Shown piece after piece: positions 11,585 through 21,869 of a stretch of 64,000 nt of DNA. Numbering within the stretch: position 1 is the first letter of the stretch; each line of letters begins with the position of its first letter. The notes under the pieces are model-generated. The model was given only the letters and a program-made list of their open reading frames with translations, did no database searches and was not told where the DNA came from. A program made the position numbers and the translations under genes. Source of the DNA: Amyelois transitella (lineage: Eukaryota > Arthropoda > Insecta > Lepidoptera > Pyralidae); NCBI RefSeq assembly GCF_032362555.1, contig NC_083523.1, positions 7,415,501-7,479,500 on the forward strand, written 5' to 3'.

Positions 11585-11865
11585 GATTAGGTACTAGCTT
11601 TCACCTGCAGCTTTGTCTGCGCGAATTTAACGCCGTGCGGTAGGTATGGGTATACCCGTGAATTTCGCCATCTGCACGTGCGAATTTAGCGCCATCTGCA
11701 CGTACGAATTTAGCGCAACCCACAAAAGAATATCTGCAGGTTTTTCACAAATTCCACGGGAACTATTATTTTTAGCCTGGAAGTGGATGGAAAAGTACCC
11801 TATGTCCTTATTCAGATTCCTAATATGGGCACTTAATTACGCAAAATTGCAAGAAGAGTGTGTCA
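11585..11865 (+). repeat. Retroposon 3'-end fragment with short tandem repeat
   Basis: The phrase beginning TACTAGCTTTCACCTGCAGC and ending near GAAAAGTACCCTATGTCC is the decayed 3' end of a widespread retroposon; a relative is at 45425-45610. Within it, 11658-11716 repeats a unit of about 33 bases (GAATTT-GCGCCATCTGCACGT). The open frame across it is an accident of the repeat, not a gene. Confidence 0.55.
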
Positions 11866-12275
11866 GTTTATAACGTAAAGAGGTAAACTTACCTACTGTA
11901 TTGCATGCATTTCTTATATAAGTAAGTATTATCTGTGAATATTAGTTGGATTAGGATTACGCAATTACTCCGCCAATTATTATGTATTTATAAGGTGGCT
12001 AGGTATATAAATTGTTTCTTGTGTTTATCATTCTTAGGTATACCTACCTATGTTTTCAACGTAGGTACCTACATGAATTGGAAAAACTAAATACCTACTT
12101 AAAATAATTTTATCTCACACAGGACCTGCCCCTGAACTATAAACTATTCCATGACGTCAGAAAATCTAGTCCAATAAATGGAAAACCGATAACTATGAGC
12201 ATTGTTCCGAAGCCATGTTTTATAAACATGCTCGTTATACAGTGAAAAACAACGGACATTACGCCAAAACACGCT

Positions 12276-12282
12276 TATAAAT
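12276..12282 (+). promoter_or_regulatory. TATA box of the secreted-peptide gene
   Basis: TATAAAT lies 47 bases before the ATG of the downstream gene. A start site about 30 bases further on (near 12307) would leave a short leader of roughly 20 bases. Confidence 0.45.
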
Positions 12283-12328
12283 TAAACGGAAGCAATGGAG
12301 GAACTTTATTGTCCTTCTAACATTAGTA

Positions 12329-15300
12329 ATGGCGAAAATTGTACTGTTGGTCGCTCTGATCGTGTTTGTGGCTATTCAGGTAAAGTAAAAATATTTGTAT
12401 AAGTAATAAGGCGTTCTTAGAGAAAGTCAGATACTTTCACTATCTTTACTTTACTTATTCTGCGTAGTACACGTTTGAACCATTAATCTTTGGACTGACC
12501 GGACATCACCGAAGGCCTGAGACTTATTTCACACGCTCTGATTAAGTACGCAATAGTTCGCAAAATTGCCGCACCTCTTGAAATATTTACCCAAGCTTGT
12601 GTTTTTAATATAAAAGTATCCTTATGCTGGTCTAATAATGAAGAAAATACCATGTAGCGGGCCAAGTGTTGCTCTTCCCGCGCAGATTTAAAAAGGCAAC
12701 CTACCCGTTTTTATCTGGATCTCGCTTCCATCACTAAGCCATCCAATTTAACGTTGCTTTCGAGACTTGTAGTTAATGGTTCTTCTACCCCATAAAGGAT
12801 ATACCTGTCACAATCTGGATAACAATTGAGTGAATAAAATACCTATTTTGTAGTCAATAAAATACCTAAGGTATCATAGGCATTTAACGCCCACTTAATT
12901 TCAATTCAATATATTATTGAATAAAATGATTGGATTAAAAAACTGTTTAGAAAAATAGTTTTATTGTCAAAAAAAGAATACAAAAAAGTAACACATATAT
13001 GTTATCAGTCATATAAGATTATGAAAACAAAGACTTTCTGAATAGCCTGTCATTGGCGTTACTGAACATACAGTTTTTAGTAACGCCCATATATTTATTT
13101 ACATAATATCTTAATAAACACATATATTTCGACTTAGAGCCGTACAAAACTTAAAAGTATATTATATTATCTTTTTTTAGATAGCATCATAATTATCATT
13201 ATATGAACTACAAATACTAAAATATTATAATTTTATAACACTTTCAAACATCTCGTAATTTCTACTTAATCATCTATAACAAAAATATTTCACTTTTAAC
13301 ATGTTCTATAACAATAGAAGATCAATTTTAAAAGGATTTTAATAAAAAATCAGATTATTATTAAAATGCCTATTGGGCGCTATTCACCGTAGGTGGCTAA
13401 TGACGCCCCAAAACAGTACGTCAATTAACGCCCTGAAATGAAGTAAATTAATATTATAGCTTAAACATAAATGAGATCAGTAATCAACTTATATATCCTA
13501 CGGACTATTCAGAGTATCAGTAATCAGTCTTACAATCCTTTGAAATTTTAATACTTTTTCTATTTATTCGCAATTTGAACAAATGAAGTCTTTGTCACGT
13601 TTTATGAGGCCAACACACTCCTCATGGTACCACTTCTTGCAAAATTTACATTGTCTCATGTCCAATTTTTGATTTGATTTGATTCTGAAAATGTTGTTGA
13701 ACAATAGGTTTATTCAACTTTTGTGCACGAGCTGGGTTCATTATTTGCGGTTTTCGTTTACTAATGGATGGATTTCTTTTTAAAAAGTATCTTAACCAAT
13801 CTACGCCGGCAATCCTTTTGGATTTATTGAAATTATTTTTTATGTCATATCTCTCGCAAAATAAGAAAGCTTGTTTTCTTATGAATTTAGGCGTTAGTGG
13901 AATCCCAATACTAGCAAATCTTTTTATCCGCGATGCTAAATCTTTTTCTTGTGTATTCGTTAAAATAGGTTTTCTCCCCAAACGTTTAATTTCTTGACCT
14001 GTTTTTAAATGGTCTCTTAAAGTTCTTCGCGGAATATTATACCTTGCCGCTGCTGATCGCTGAGTCAAATGACCTCTTTGCACAGGTTTAATGGCAACTT
14101 TCATAGTGTCTTCAGACCATGACTCCCCTCTTCTTTTACGTGTGGAATGAGATGGATTCATTTCCCGGATCTGTTAAAAGCAAATCATTATGAAATAAAA
14201 CACATCGATTTTCGCCTTGTATAAATACGCCCACTTAGGATAATAGCGCCCATACAGGCTATTGACGCCCAAACCTCACGTCACGGGGCGTTATTACCCG
14301 AATAGCACCTTGTACCTAGTTCTCATATTTTCACACATAATTACAAACAAATCAATCAAATTGTCAATGAAATATGAATAAAGATATCTAAATAGAACGC
14401 TTATCACAAAATTAGACATGTAAATTACAGAAAATGAATTAAAACTTACGGATTTGTCGGAGTATTTTTTATAAGAACAGCGTGCACTGCCGGCGTCCTT
14501 CAAGTTCGGTTCACAACTGAGCGACCGATGGCCTGAGCGGCGCCGCGTCGCGTCCGCGCGTTTCTATTGGTTTATTCTATGTGTGCATGAAGTATAACGT
14601 AACTCGTGCGGCATTATCTCCGATTTTTAGCATTCGGGCGTTTTTACACATTGGGCGTTAAATGCCATACCTACCTTATTTAGAAATTGAATACATTTTG
14701 TGAAGTTTTTTATATAACGATGTCTCTCACTACCCCTATGGGAGACAGTTTCTATATCGTAATCGTGATGATACAGCTTAGCCAAGCAGCACCGAAGCCT
14801 GATGATGGCACGCAGTCGCCGACCGCAGAGTCTGCTTCTAAGAAGCCGGGAGACGGCTCATCTACAATAATCTTGGCAATCACGCCCCCTGTCCCCAAAG
14901 AAGTGGAGGTAAGAAAGAATTTTGTACTGTGCTCTTCTAAACTGTACTATTCTGCCCCCGTAGCATGGCACGGGGGGCGCCTTTTTTACCGCGCGAAAAC
15001 CTATCGCTATCTCGCTTTTTATTATGACGTGAAGCGATAATTTTTCGCGAGATGGAAACGGCGTCGCGCGTACTACGTACTACAGGGGCTGATCCGGAAG
15101 TTGTACTATCATTGATGTAGCGGGAACAATAGTTCTGGCTTAACCGCCACAAAGGGAAGATTATTCGCCAGGCAAAGGCTCATGCCTAGGGAACCGCGCG
15201 ACAGACGTTGAGTCGTAGGTTGATTATGCTCCAATTCGTGGGAACTTTACTATAAATTAACGACAAAACATAATATTCGGTAGATCTATAATGTGCTACT

Positions 15301-15389
15301 TACTAAACTTCTATAAATTTAAATTCCAGGCCAAGAAACACACGGCGGAAGCATCGGAAACGACGCCAGCAGTAGTTACAGCAGTGTAA
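12329..15389 (+). CDS. Small secreted protein, 80 residues, unrecognised
   Basis: Three exons join in phase 0: 12329-12379, 14777-14908 and 15330-15389. Residues 1 to about 21 are a clear signal peptide (MAKIVLLVALIVFVAIQ, then LSQA before AP). The mature part of about 59 residues is rich in Ser, Thr, Pro, Ala and Lys, lacks Cys, and ends TTPAVVTAV. Donors are CAG|GTAAAG and GAG|GTAAGA; acceptors are GATACAG and AAATTCCAG. AATAAA signals follow at about 15493 and 15530. The short first exon carrying most of the signal peptide is common in insect secreted proteins. Intron 1 (2.4 kb) contains a complete-ended Tigger-type element; intron 2 contains repeat F. I do not recognise the family. Composition would fit a cuticle, silk-associated or haemolymph peptide, but this is a guess. 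Confidence 0.75.
12879..14666 (-). mobile_element. pogo/Tigger-type DNA transposon, core deleted
   Basis: The ends are inverted repeats, GGCATTTAACGCCCA at 12879 and TGGGCGTTAAATGCC ending at 14666, flanked by ATA on both sides (a TA target duplication, or ATA). It is 1,788 bases long. Motifs of the type AACGCCC/GGGCGTT recur inside both ends: near 13065-13090, 13374-13435, 14226-14300 and 14634. They look like transposase-binding sites. The minus strand encodes a psq-type helix-turn-helix protein (13646-14161) and, in another frame just after it, a Cys-rich finger. No DDE catalytic core is left. It sits in intron 1 of the secreted-peptide gene. Confidence 0.8.
13646..14161 (-). CDS. Truncated Tigger-like transposase, HTH DNA-binding head
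   Basis: 171 residues. About residues 14-60 are a psq/HTH domain (WSEDTMKVAIKPVQRGHLTQ, RSAAARYNIPRRTLRDHLK). About 70-150 resemble a CENP-B-type second HTH (ILTNTQEKDLASRIKRFA, GIPLTPKFIRKQAFLF, VDWLRYFLKRNPSISKRKP). This is the usual head of pogo/Tigger and jerky-like transposases, which bind transposon ends. The DDE nuclease that should follow for about 200 residues is absent. Within about 20 bases, in a different frame, lies RQCKFCKKWYHEECVGLI followed by FICSNCE (13572 to about 13660), a PHD-like finger known from the C-termini of some insect Tigger-like proteins. An internal deletion has therefore joined head to tail out of frame. Confidence 0.7.
   Translation of the reverse strand: MNPSHSTRKRRGESWSEDTMKVAIKPVQRGHLTQRSAAARYNIPRRTLRDHLKTGQEIKRLGRKPILTNTQEKDLASRIKRFASIGIPLTPKFIRKQAFLFCERYDIKNNFNKSKRIAGVDWLRYFLKRNPSISKRKPQIMNPARAQKLNKPIVQQHFQNQIKSKIGHETM
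14940..15160 (+). repeat. Repeat F, copy 2, in intron 2 of secreted-peptide gene
   Basis: Shares CCCCCGTAGCATGGCACG, a GCGCGAAAACCTATCGCT block and CTTTTTATTATGACGTGA with 6322-6405, then continues through GATAATTTTTCGCGAGATGG and GGGGCTGATCCGG. The unit is more GC-rich than its surroundings. Confidence 0.5.
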
Positions 15390-15628
15390 TAAAAATAGTT
15401 TAATTTGTACAAAACACCTTTGTTTACATTACAATTGTGTGTCTGTGTTGTAGGTAAATATAACCGGAATTATATGTAAGTACTTGAAACCTTAATAAAA
15501 AATAAACATGTATATGTAAGACTTGATGAAATAAATTTTCCATTCCATATGTTCGTTATTAGTAATGTTTTTTCCGAAGAGGGAAAATAAATCTACCTTT
15601 TATTTTACGTTACACTGGTTATTAATAT
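15390..15628. other. 3' flank of the secreted-peptide gene
   Basis: Contains two AATAAA-type polyadenylation signals (about 15493-15505 and 15528-15533) in AT-rich sequence. Nothing else is seen before the mariner. Confidence 0.5.
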
Positions 15629-15681
15629 TACGAGGGCGACACTGAAACTTTTTAGAACTGGCCATTTGTTATTTATATAAT

Positions 15682-15968
15682 ACTAGCTGTCCCGGCAAAC
15701 GTTGTTTTGCCATATAAATAATGTTTAAGTAATTTCTAGTTAAAAAAAAAAATGTTAAGGGTGGACTGGACATCCCTTAACACTAAATGCTGTTTTGAGG
15801 ATTTTCCCGGCAATTATTCGAATATTTCTCACCTTTTAAACCTTCCCTAGACCTCCACGAATAATTCAAGACCAAGAAAAATAAATCCGTTCAGCCGTTC
15901 TCGAGTTTTAGCGAGACTAACGAACAGCTATTCATTTTTATATATATAGATAGATAGATAATAGATAA
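15682..15968 (+). repeat. Retroposon fragment inserted in the mariner
   Basis: Begins ACTAGCTGTCCCGGCAAACG, a widespread retroposon 3'-end phrase, continues AATAAATCCGTTCAGCCGTT and CTCGAGTTTTAGCGAGAC, and ends in a GATA microsatellite. It splits the mariner leader, so it arrived later than the mariner. Confidence 0.7.
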
Positions 15969-16297
15969 AATTAAATCGGATTTCTAAAATTGAACTCTTT
16001 AGCAATAATAATGAGTAAAAATTTCATTCAATTGAAAATAATTCATGCCAAAAATATGAATTTAACGCGAGGAAATTTTCGTGCAATGATTTTTTATGAC
16101 TTTCGGTGTAAGTTAACTCAACAACTTTTACAACTGGTTCAATGAATTTAAGCGTGGTCGGTCTAATCTCACCGATGATCTGCGTGAGGGACGGCCTTCT
16201 ACGGCGACGACTGAAGAAAACATCAGTGTTGTGCGGCGTATGATAGAGTTGACAAAAGGCTGACAAACTGCAGATTCGGACAAGTCTAGGCATTGGT

Positions 16298-17050
16298 ATG
16301 AGCCAAATGCATAAAATCCTCCATGAACATTTAGAGGTCAGGAAGCTTTGTGCCCGGTGGATACCCCATAATTTGACTAAGCCCCAAAAACTCCGTCGTG
16401 TTAATTGGTGCCGTGATATGATTGAAAAATTTAACGGAGGTGACTCAAATGCCGTATTCGACATACTTACGGGTGACGAAAGCTGGATTTATTGTTATGA
16501 TCCAGAAACTAAAAGGCAGTCGGCCCAGTGGGTGTTTCCGTTCGAGGAGTTGCCCACAAAAGTGAAGAGAGGTCGAAGTGTGGGAAAAAAGATGGTGGCT
16601 TCGTTCTTCGGAAGGACAGGCCATTACGCAACAATTGTTTTAGAGGATCAAAAAACAGTTAATGCAGAGTGGTACTCCAATATTTGTGTGCCACTTGTCT
16701 TTGAAAAAGTTCGGGAAAAACGACCTCGCAGCAGAATCCTCCTTCATCACGACAACGCCTCGGCGCACACCGCCAGGCGAACCATCGACTTTTTGGAGAC
16801 ATCAAATGTGGAATTACTGGGTCACCCGCCATGCAGCCCCGACCTTGCACCTTGTGATTTCTATTTATTCCCCAAAATAAAAGAAAAACTTCGCGATAAA
16901 CGTTTTGTGAACGCTGAGGAAGCAGTCGCTGCGTTTGAAAGGGCCGTCGAAGAGACACCTAAGGAAGAGTGGGCAAGGTGCTTCTCCCAATGGTTCCATC
17001 GGATGCAGCAATGTATTGACGTAAAGGGACACTATTTTGAAAAGATATAA
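16298..17050 (+). pseudogene. mariner transposase, catalytic part (D,D34D)
   Basis: An open frame of 250 residues covering the DDE/D core. The catalytic triad is intact: Asp in ILTGDESWIY (residue 60), Asp in LLHHDNASAHTA (152) and Asp in SPDLAPCDFYLFP (187), with exactly 34 residues between the second and third, the mariner signature. Upstream, recognisable helix-turn-helix peptides (NLTRGNFRAMIFYDFRCKL, WFNEFKRGRSNLTDD, REGRPSTATTEENISVV) lie in different frames and end at a stop (TGA, about 16261), so the N-terminal DNA-binding half is broken. Wording such as ELLGHPPCSPDLAPCDFY recalls cecropia-type mariners and SETMAR. The copy is moderately old and could not make full transposase. Confidence 0.9.
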
Positions 17051-17117
17051 TAAAACTAATATTAAAGTAGAATGCTCAGTTTTTGATTTTCTAAAATCAT
17101 TCAGTTTGACCCTCGTA

Positions 17118-17672
17118 TAAATGCGAAAGTAATTATTTTTTTATTTATATACATCAAGGAAAAAAAAAAATAGAACTTAAACTAAAGAGAAATTCAGTAC
17201 AAGGGCAATAGTTATTTCTAGAGAAATTGTTTGTTTGTTGTTTCTCCACGCGTTATCTACTGAACCATTTCTGTTTGAAATTTTTCTTAAATATCATTGA
17301 AGGACATACGGTACCTTTCATTCTGGTAAAATTTAAAGATCGTGTGCGATTTGCGGAAAACCTTTATTCTTTTGTAGGTGGCGCAAGTTCGCACCTAAAT
17401 AGTTAATTATACTATAAAAAAATCAGATAACCAAATGAAACCAAAATAATTATGACCAACTGTTATATTGAACTGTAAATATCATAATAAGAAAGAAATG
17501 TCCCTGGCAATGGTACTTGAAAATATAAGAATCTACGTCTTTTCAGCGCACGCAGTTTTCCACCAGAACGTAACCACTTCTACAGTCTCATATTATTCCG
17601 AAATCTTCATTCAATGTTATCAATGTGCAGAAAAGAATAGTATATCCCTGACGCTCCCTCTAGAAGGCAGAT
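17118..17672. other. AT-rich spacer downstream of mariner
   Basis: Holds the 3' flank of the minus-strand coiled-coil gene. A tract of adenines near 17160 and a phrase about 17225-17345 (CACGCGTTATCTACTGAACC, typical of retroposon 3' ends) are the only readable items. Confidence 0.4.
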
Positions 17673-20600
17673 CTACGGACGGTAGCGCGACCGCCCCGGC
17701 ACTGCCCGCACGGTATCTAGACGTGCATTCTGTGCCTTGTATGTAGAGGGTTACCTGAAAGAATAATTCTTGACCATAAAATCATGCCGTTCCCGGAGAG
17801 AATGATTCATACCTATAGAAACGTCTCTAACTGAAAGAGCATCGGTTAGTATGCAAACTAATGTATGATTTTTTTAAACTTCGAAAATTGTCATTGGTAC
17901 ATAGCCGATGTGGGATTTGAAACGGTGTTTTTATTCGGATCACGCATTTAAATGGGCACCTTAACCACCGACACTTTCAACATATGTAACAAACTAATAA
18001 CGTAATTTCTGTGCAATACAGACACAAAAAAAACAAACAAACGTATAATATGTATTTACCTGTGGTGGTGGAGTATGTCTGCTAGGTTCGCTGGAGAGTG
18101 GAACGGAACGTGCTTCCTTCCGTCTCCGCTTGCAGTTGGCGCGACGGTTCTCGTGCCGGCGACCGCCCGATACGCCGGTCGAAGGTTCTAGAACATTTCC
18201 TTTTCCATTTTCAATCGGTGAAAATAAGGAGGGTTTTTCAGAACGAATGAAACCGGAGTATTGTTTTTTGTCTTATCATTTAATTAAAGTTGCAGAAACA
18301 GGTTGGATTCAGGCCGCTTTTGGCCAGTCAAGGTGAAAATCTTAGGGTATAACTATACCTACGTCTGATAAATGAAGTTCCGAAGTAGTAAGCATTCCAA
18401 TAAGTTTCGTTCTAACTATAGTTTAAACCCGCGAAGTGGACCTTTCATCGCCGAGCGCTATTAAAATTCTTTGAAGATGAGCTCAGGATTTTGTGAAAAT
18501 CAAATATATGGTAATGCCGTGTGGTTTCCACCACTTTAGAATAGAACCACTCAATCTTTCATGGATGTTGTTAAAGGCGACTAAGGTATAGGCTTATAAA
18601 CTTGGGATTCTTCTTTTAGGCGATCATTGAGCCTAACAGCTAAATGCGGCCTATCAGTCTTTCAAGACTGCTGGTTCTGTCTACAAGGGATATAGAAGTC
18701 ACTTTATGTATGTATGTGGTAACAAGACATTTCACCTTCACTTTCGTCTCTCGGCATGGGCGGTGGTAGCGGCTGCGGCGGCAGCACCACGCGGTTGATA
18801 CTCACCCGGCGACTGTCTATCAGCCGCACCAAGCATTCTAAAGCCGTCTGCTTGTTCTATATTTAAAAAAATAGCAAATTTTCATAAAAAATGTCGTTCA
18901 ATTAAATTGATAGTGAATACAGTTTTACAATTTGATTTACTTTTGATTCGAACCTAGGTCAAGCCTGAATTTTTGTCTTGAATTCTGCTTAAGTATATTG
19001 AACTTGTCTGTATAGTGACGAACTGTGGCATAAGTTTAGTAAGTATGCTATATCTATAGATGGCGACCATAGCAAGTACGCAGCTTCACCAATTTGATTC
19101 AACTATTGTGACGTTATCAATGTCTTTGTAGGAAGCTGAATTATGATATTACAAATTAGGGGACAATTCCAAAATTTCCACATAAATCTGGTGCATAATC
19201 AACGTATACGAACCCTGATCTCTGTTAGTAAGGGGTCAAAAGCGGCCGGGTCGGTGGAGTCTTTCAGCGCCTCCCAGGTTTTAAACAGCTTGCGGTCAGA
19301 GAGGCGCACTGAGCTTTCCAATTCTCGAATCTCTAGAAATTAATGAATACAATAATTGGAAAACACTCGAAGTGTACACAATCTACTTGCAAGGTTTTAT
19401 TTCATCTTGACCTGACCGAATTGGTTCTGCCGAAACAACCAGGCTATTTTCTTTTTTTGGTTTTTAGCCCTAGATCTTCGTCTCCTTCTTATTTGTGTAA
19501 TTAGACAGAGACGCAATTGATTGATCTAATTTGAAAAGAAAAGTCATTTGACGTTATTTTCATAATCCGACATTTTAAAAATTGCTACTCAAATATACTT
19601 CCGCGCATTACGACATTATAAAGCCCCACCAGTGTCCCTCAAGCTGGCGAGGTGCGTGGTGAGGTTGAGCCGGCGCGCGCGCACCGCCCGCCGCTGCGCG
19701 CGCGTGCGCGTCACCACGTCGCGCGCGTTGCGCACCTCCGCCGCCAGGGCGCACACCTCGCGCGCCTCTTGTTCCAGGCGACGTTCCAGTTCACTAGAAA
19801 TATATTTTTCTCTGTGTCATATGATTAATTATCTATGAGTGTCAATGTCATTGTCAAGAGAGAGAATTAAACAGTTTGTAACGGACATACAATAAATCAG
19901 TTTGTCATGGCGTCATCATCAGACCGAAGCTTGAATTTGTTTTATTTCATAAATTCCTATATGAAACATTCTCTATAAACAAAAGTCTGTGTTTTTACAC
20001 GATAAGCTCTGGAATTATCGGACGCATTTTGAATATTTTTTGTAAAGCTTTAAATATTGACAATATTGTTCATATTTCTTATAATTAAGCTAAAATATAA
20101 ACGGTTCTAGCTTAGAAAGTGAATCAACTTGTTAAAAACTTTTTAACTCTGCTATACTAGTTATAAGGAATATGTTATGGCGCCTTGGCACAAGTAATTC
20201 AGTATGACAATTTCAGTTGACGTAAAAAATTACATAAAGTTATTATTGGAGCGCATAAAACAATTTTATTGCCAAGATTAAAAATTAGAATGCATAAGAC
20301 AATGGGTTTACAAATACCTCGGGTATTCCCCTGTAACTCTGGCGTAAGACTGTATGTTACGTATCACCTCGACGAGATGGTGTAGCTGGTCGCAGAACTC
20401 CGGCAGTTGTTCCGGGGAGAGGTACTGCCCACCGTACCTTAAAATTTGACTACATATATAATGGAAAAGTTTATGAAGAAGAAACCAGTGGTAAAATAAA
20501 AATGCGTGACGACGCGCAAGGAGGTGCATGTTTAAATCCTACCACGGCCATATACTAGTGGATCTTTTCTAAGTTATTTATACATTAGTTTGAGTGCTAA

Positions 20601-21869
20601 CTGATACTCTTACGGCAAGGAAACCTGCATATTCAAGCAACTTAGATGTGTAAGCATGTTCTATGAGTTGGGTTCCCCTGCAAAAGATGAGGCGATCAGA
20701 ATCACTTCTTGTAAAAACCTGAATGACCTGAGGAGTACGTACGCAACCGGGCCTTAACGCCTGGAGAAACAAGAAGATAAGGACTCTTAACCCATTGTGC
20801 CCTGGTATAACTAAAATGCCGTTATCTGCCAAATCCTTGTTTGAGGTAAAACGTCAAAAACTGCGGTAAAAATTTAAACTGATGCCATTCATCAATGAGA
20901 ACGCCTATTTATGACTTAAAGGTACCAAAAAGTCGTATACAGATCGAAAGAGATTTTTTTTTCTTATTTTACTGGTAAAAAAGGTGTAAATCCTGATGTC
21001 AGATAACGGCATTTTAGTTATACCACGGCAGCATTGAGCTCTCACCTCAGATCAATATTGGCGGCAAACTGATTATCATCTATAGGGGCGCTACAGCTGT
21101 AACTCGCGCCATCCTGATTGGAGGAGCCGAACATTTGCTCATCCTCGTTCGTGGCGCTTCCGCAGCCCGCGTCTTCGCTTATACTGAAAATAAATGTAAA
21201 TTTTTAAGATTCTCAGTCCAATTACACACCCTATCAGCTGCGCCGCCGTTCTTTTTAACTTTTCTTATGCTAGCTATAAAAACAACATTTGAGCATTTAA
21301 TTAGTAGGTACAAGTTAAGAGAAATCTGTACGGATTGTAGCAATAGGGAAGCCATTTTTTGTGCTCCATAGGACAGATCCGCCATAGTGACACGCCAACT
21401 CCCTGTAAAAACAGGCGACTAAAGAGTCAAAGAACTTATGATTAATAAGAATTGTCAAAACTGTGCCGTGTGGTTCCCGGCACCAATACAAAAAAGAATA
21501 GTACCACTCCATCTCTTTCCTATGGATGTCGTAAAAGGCGACTAAGGGATAGGCTTACAAACTTGGGATTCTTGTTTAGGCGATGGGCTAGCAACCTGTA
21601 GCTGCAGCAAAAAACTGTTTGAATCTCAATTCTATCATTGAGTCAAATAGCTGAACGTGGCCATTCAGTCTTTTCAAGACTGTTGGCTCTGTCAACCCCG
21701 CAAGGGATATAGACGTGACCGTATGTATGTATGTAGAATTGTCAACACACACTCACACACTGGATGTAAAAGAGAGGTTCTTGTCGAGCGTCGTGTACCG
21801 GTGATGTTCCCCGCGTAGTTTACCGAGCAACCGGCCTAAAAGGCGGGATTGTCGACCTCCGCCGTCCAT
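17673..21869 (-). CDS. Unrecognised 321-residue coiled-coil protein, eight exons
   Basis: Eight minus-strand exons keep frame throughout: 21757-21869, 21046-21183, 20318-20437, 19630-19793, 19214-19332, 18736-18856, 18060-18187 and 17673-17735. The N-terminus (MDGGGRQSRLLGRLLGKLRG) is basic. Residues about 38-83 are Asp/Ser/Asn-rich. About 84-123 hold YGGQYLSPEQLPEFCDQLHH and a helix. About 124-218 form a long Arg/Glu/Ala coiled coil (ELERRLEQEAREVCALAAEV, DRKLFKTWEALKD). Then come a proline stretch (VVLPPQPLPPPMPRD, about 242-256), a strongly basic part (NRRANCKRRRKEARS) that could be a nuclear signal, and the C-terminus GRSRYRP. No enzymatic or known binding domain is seen. Exon 4 is very GC-rich with GCGCGC runs. 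The acceptors of exons 7 and 8 have in-frame alternatives 12 and 6 bases away. I infer a cytoskeletal or scaffold role only from the coiled coil. Confidence 0.72.
17815..17965 (-). repeat. Repeat B tRNA-like head, in intron 7 of coiled-coil gene
   Basis: The reverse strand carries a B-box-like GTTTCAAATCCCACATCGG and an A-box-like end beside GCATCGGTTAGTATGCAAAC. It is related to the better copies at 41800-41945, 43545-43635 and 50235-50395. Confidence 0.55.
18513..18717 (+). repeat. SINE-like repeat A, near full length but diverged
   Basis: GCCGTGTGGTTTCCACCAC head, ATGGATGTTGTTAAAGGCGA, TATAGGCTTATAAACTTGGG, a deletion through the GGGCTAGCAACC block, then CAGTCTTTCAAGACTGCTGG and a TATG tail. 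It ends 19 bases from the 3' end of exon 6 (18736) of the coiled-coil gene. Confidence 0.75.
20585..20780 (+). repeat. Repeat B body, antisense in intron 2 of coiled-coil gene
   Basis: Plus-strand blocks GCTAACTGATACTCTTACGG, AGATGTGTAAGCATGTTC, GGGTTCCCCTGCAAAAG, CTTGTAAAAACCTGAATGAC and GCAACCGGGCCTTAACGCC, in the same order as 42440-42690. Confidence 0.65.
21458..21735 (+). repeat. SINE-like repeat A, full length, intron 1 of coiled-coil gene
   Basis: The cleanest copy in the window: GCCGTGTGGTTCCCGGCACC at the head, all internal blocks in order, a short insertion after AGCAACCTG, CCCCGCAAGGGATATAGACG and three TATG units. It ends about 20 bases from exon 1 of the host gene. Confidence 0.85.

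Larger units (their letters stand above)
10619..12328. other. Divergent intergenic region, jagunal / secreted peptide
   Basis: The 5' flanks of two divergently transcribed genes. 11459-11481 is a perfect 10-bp hairpin with a 3-base loop. At about 11585-11860 there is a retroposon 3'-end fragment containing two and a half copies of a CGAATTTAGCGCCATCTGCA-like unit of about 33 bases. Otherwise AT-rich and unremarkable. Confidence 0.5.
15629..17117 (+). mobile_element. mariner element with a nested insertion
   Basis: The inverted ends are CGAGGGCGACACTGAAAC at 15631 and the complement of CGAGGGTCAAACTGAATG ending at 17115. About 19 of the first 25 bases match. A TA target duplication lies on both sides (15629-15630 and 17116-17117). 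A second repeat of about 285 bases (about 15682-15968, ending in GATA units) interrupts the 5' part. Removing it would leave about 1.2 kb, near the usual mariner size. The transposase is decayed in its N-terminal half and open in its catalytic half. Confidence 0.9.

Noticed and set aside
19632-19838. Arg-rich protein on the plus strand
   Set aside because: It is the shadow of CpG-rich exon 4 of the minus-strand coiled-coil gene.
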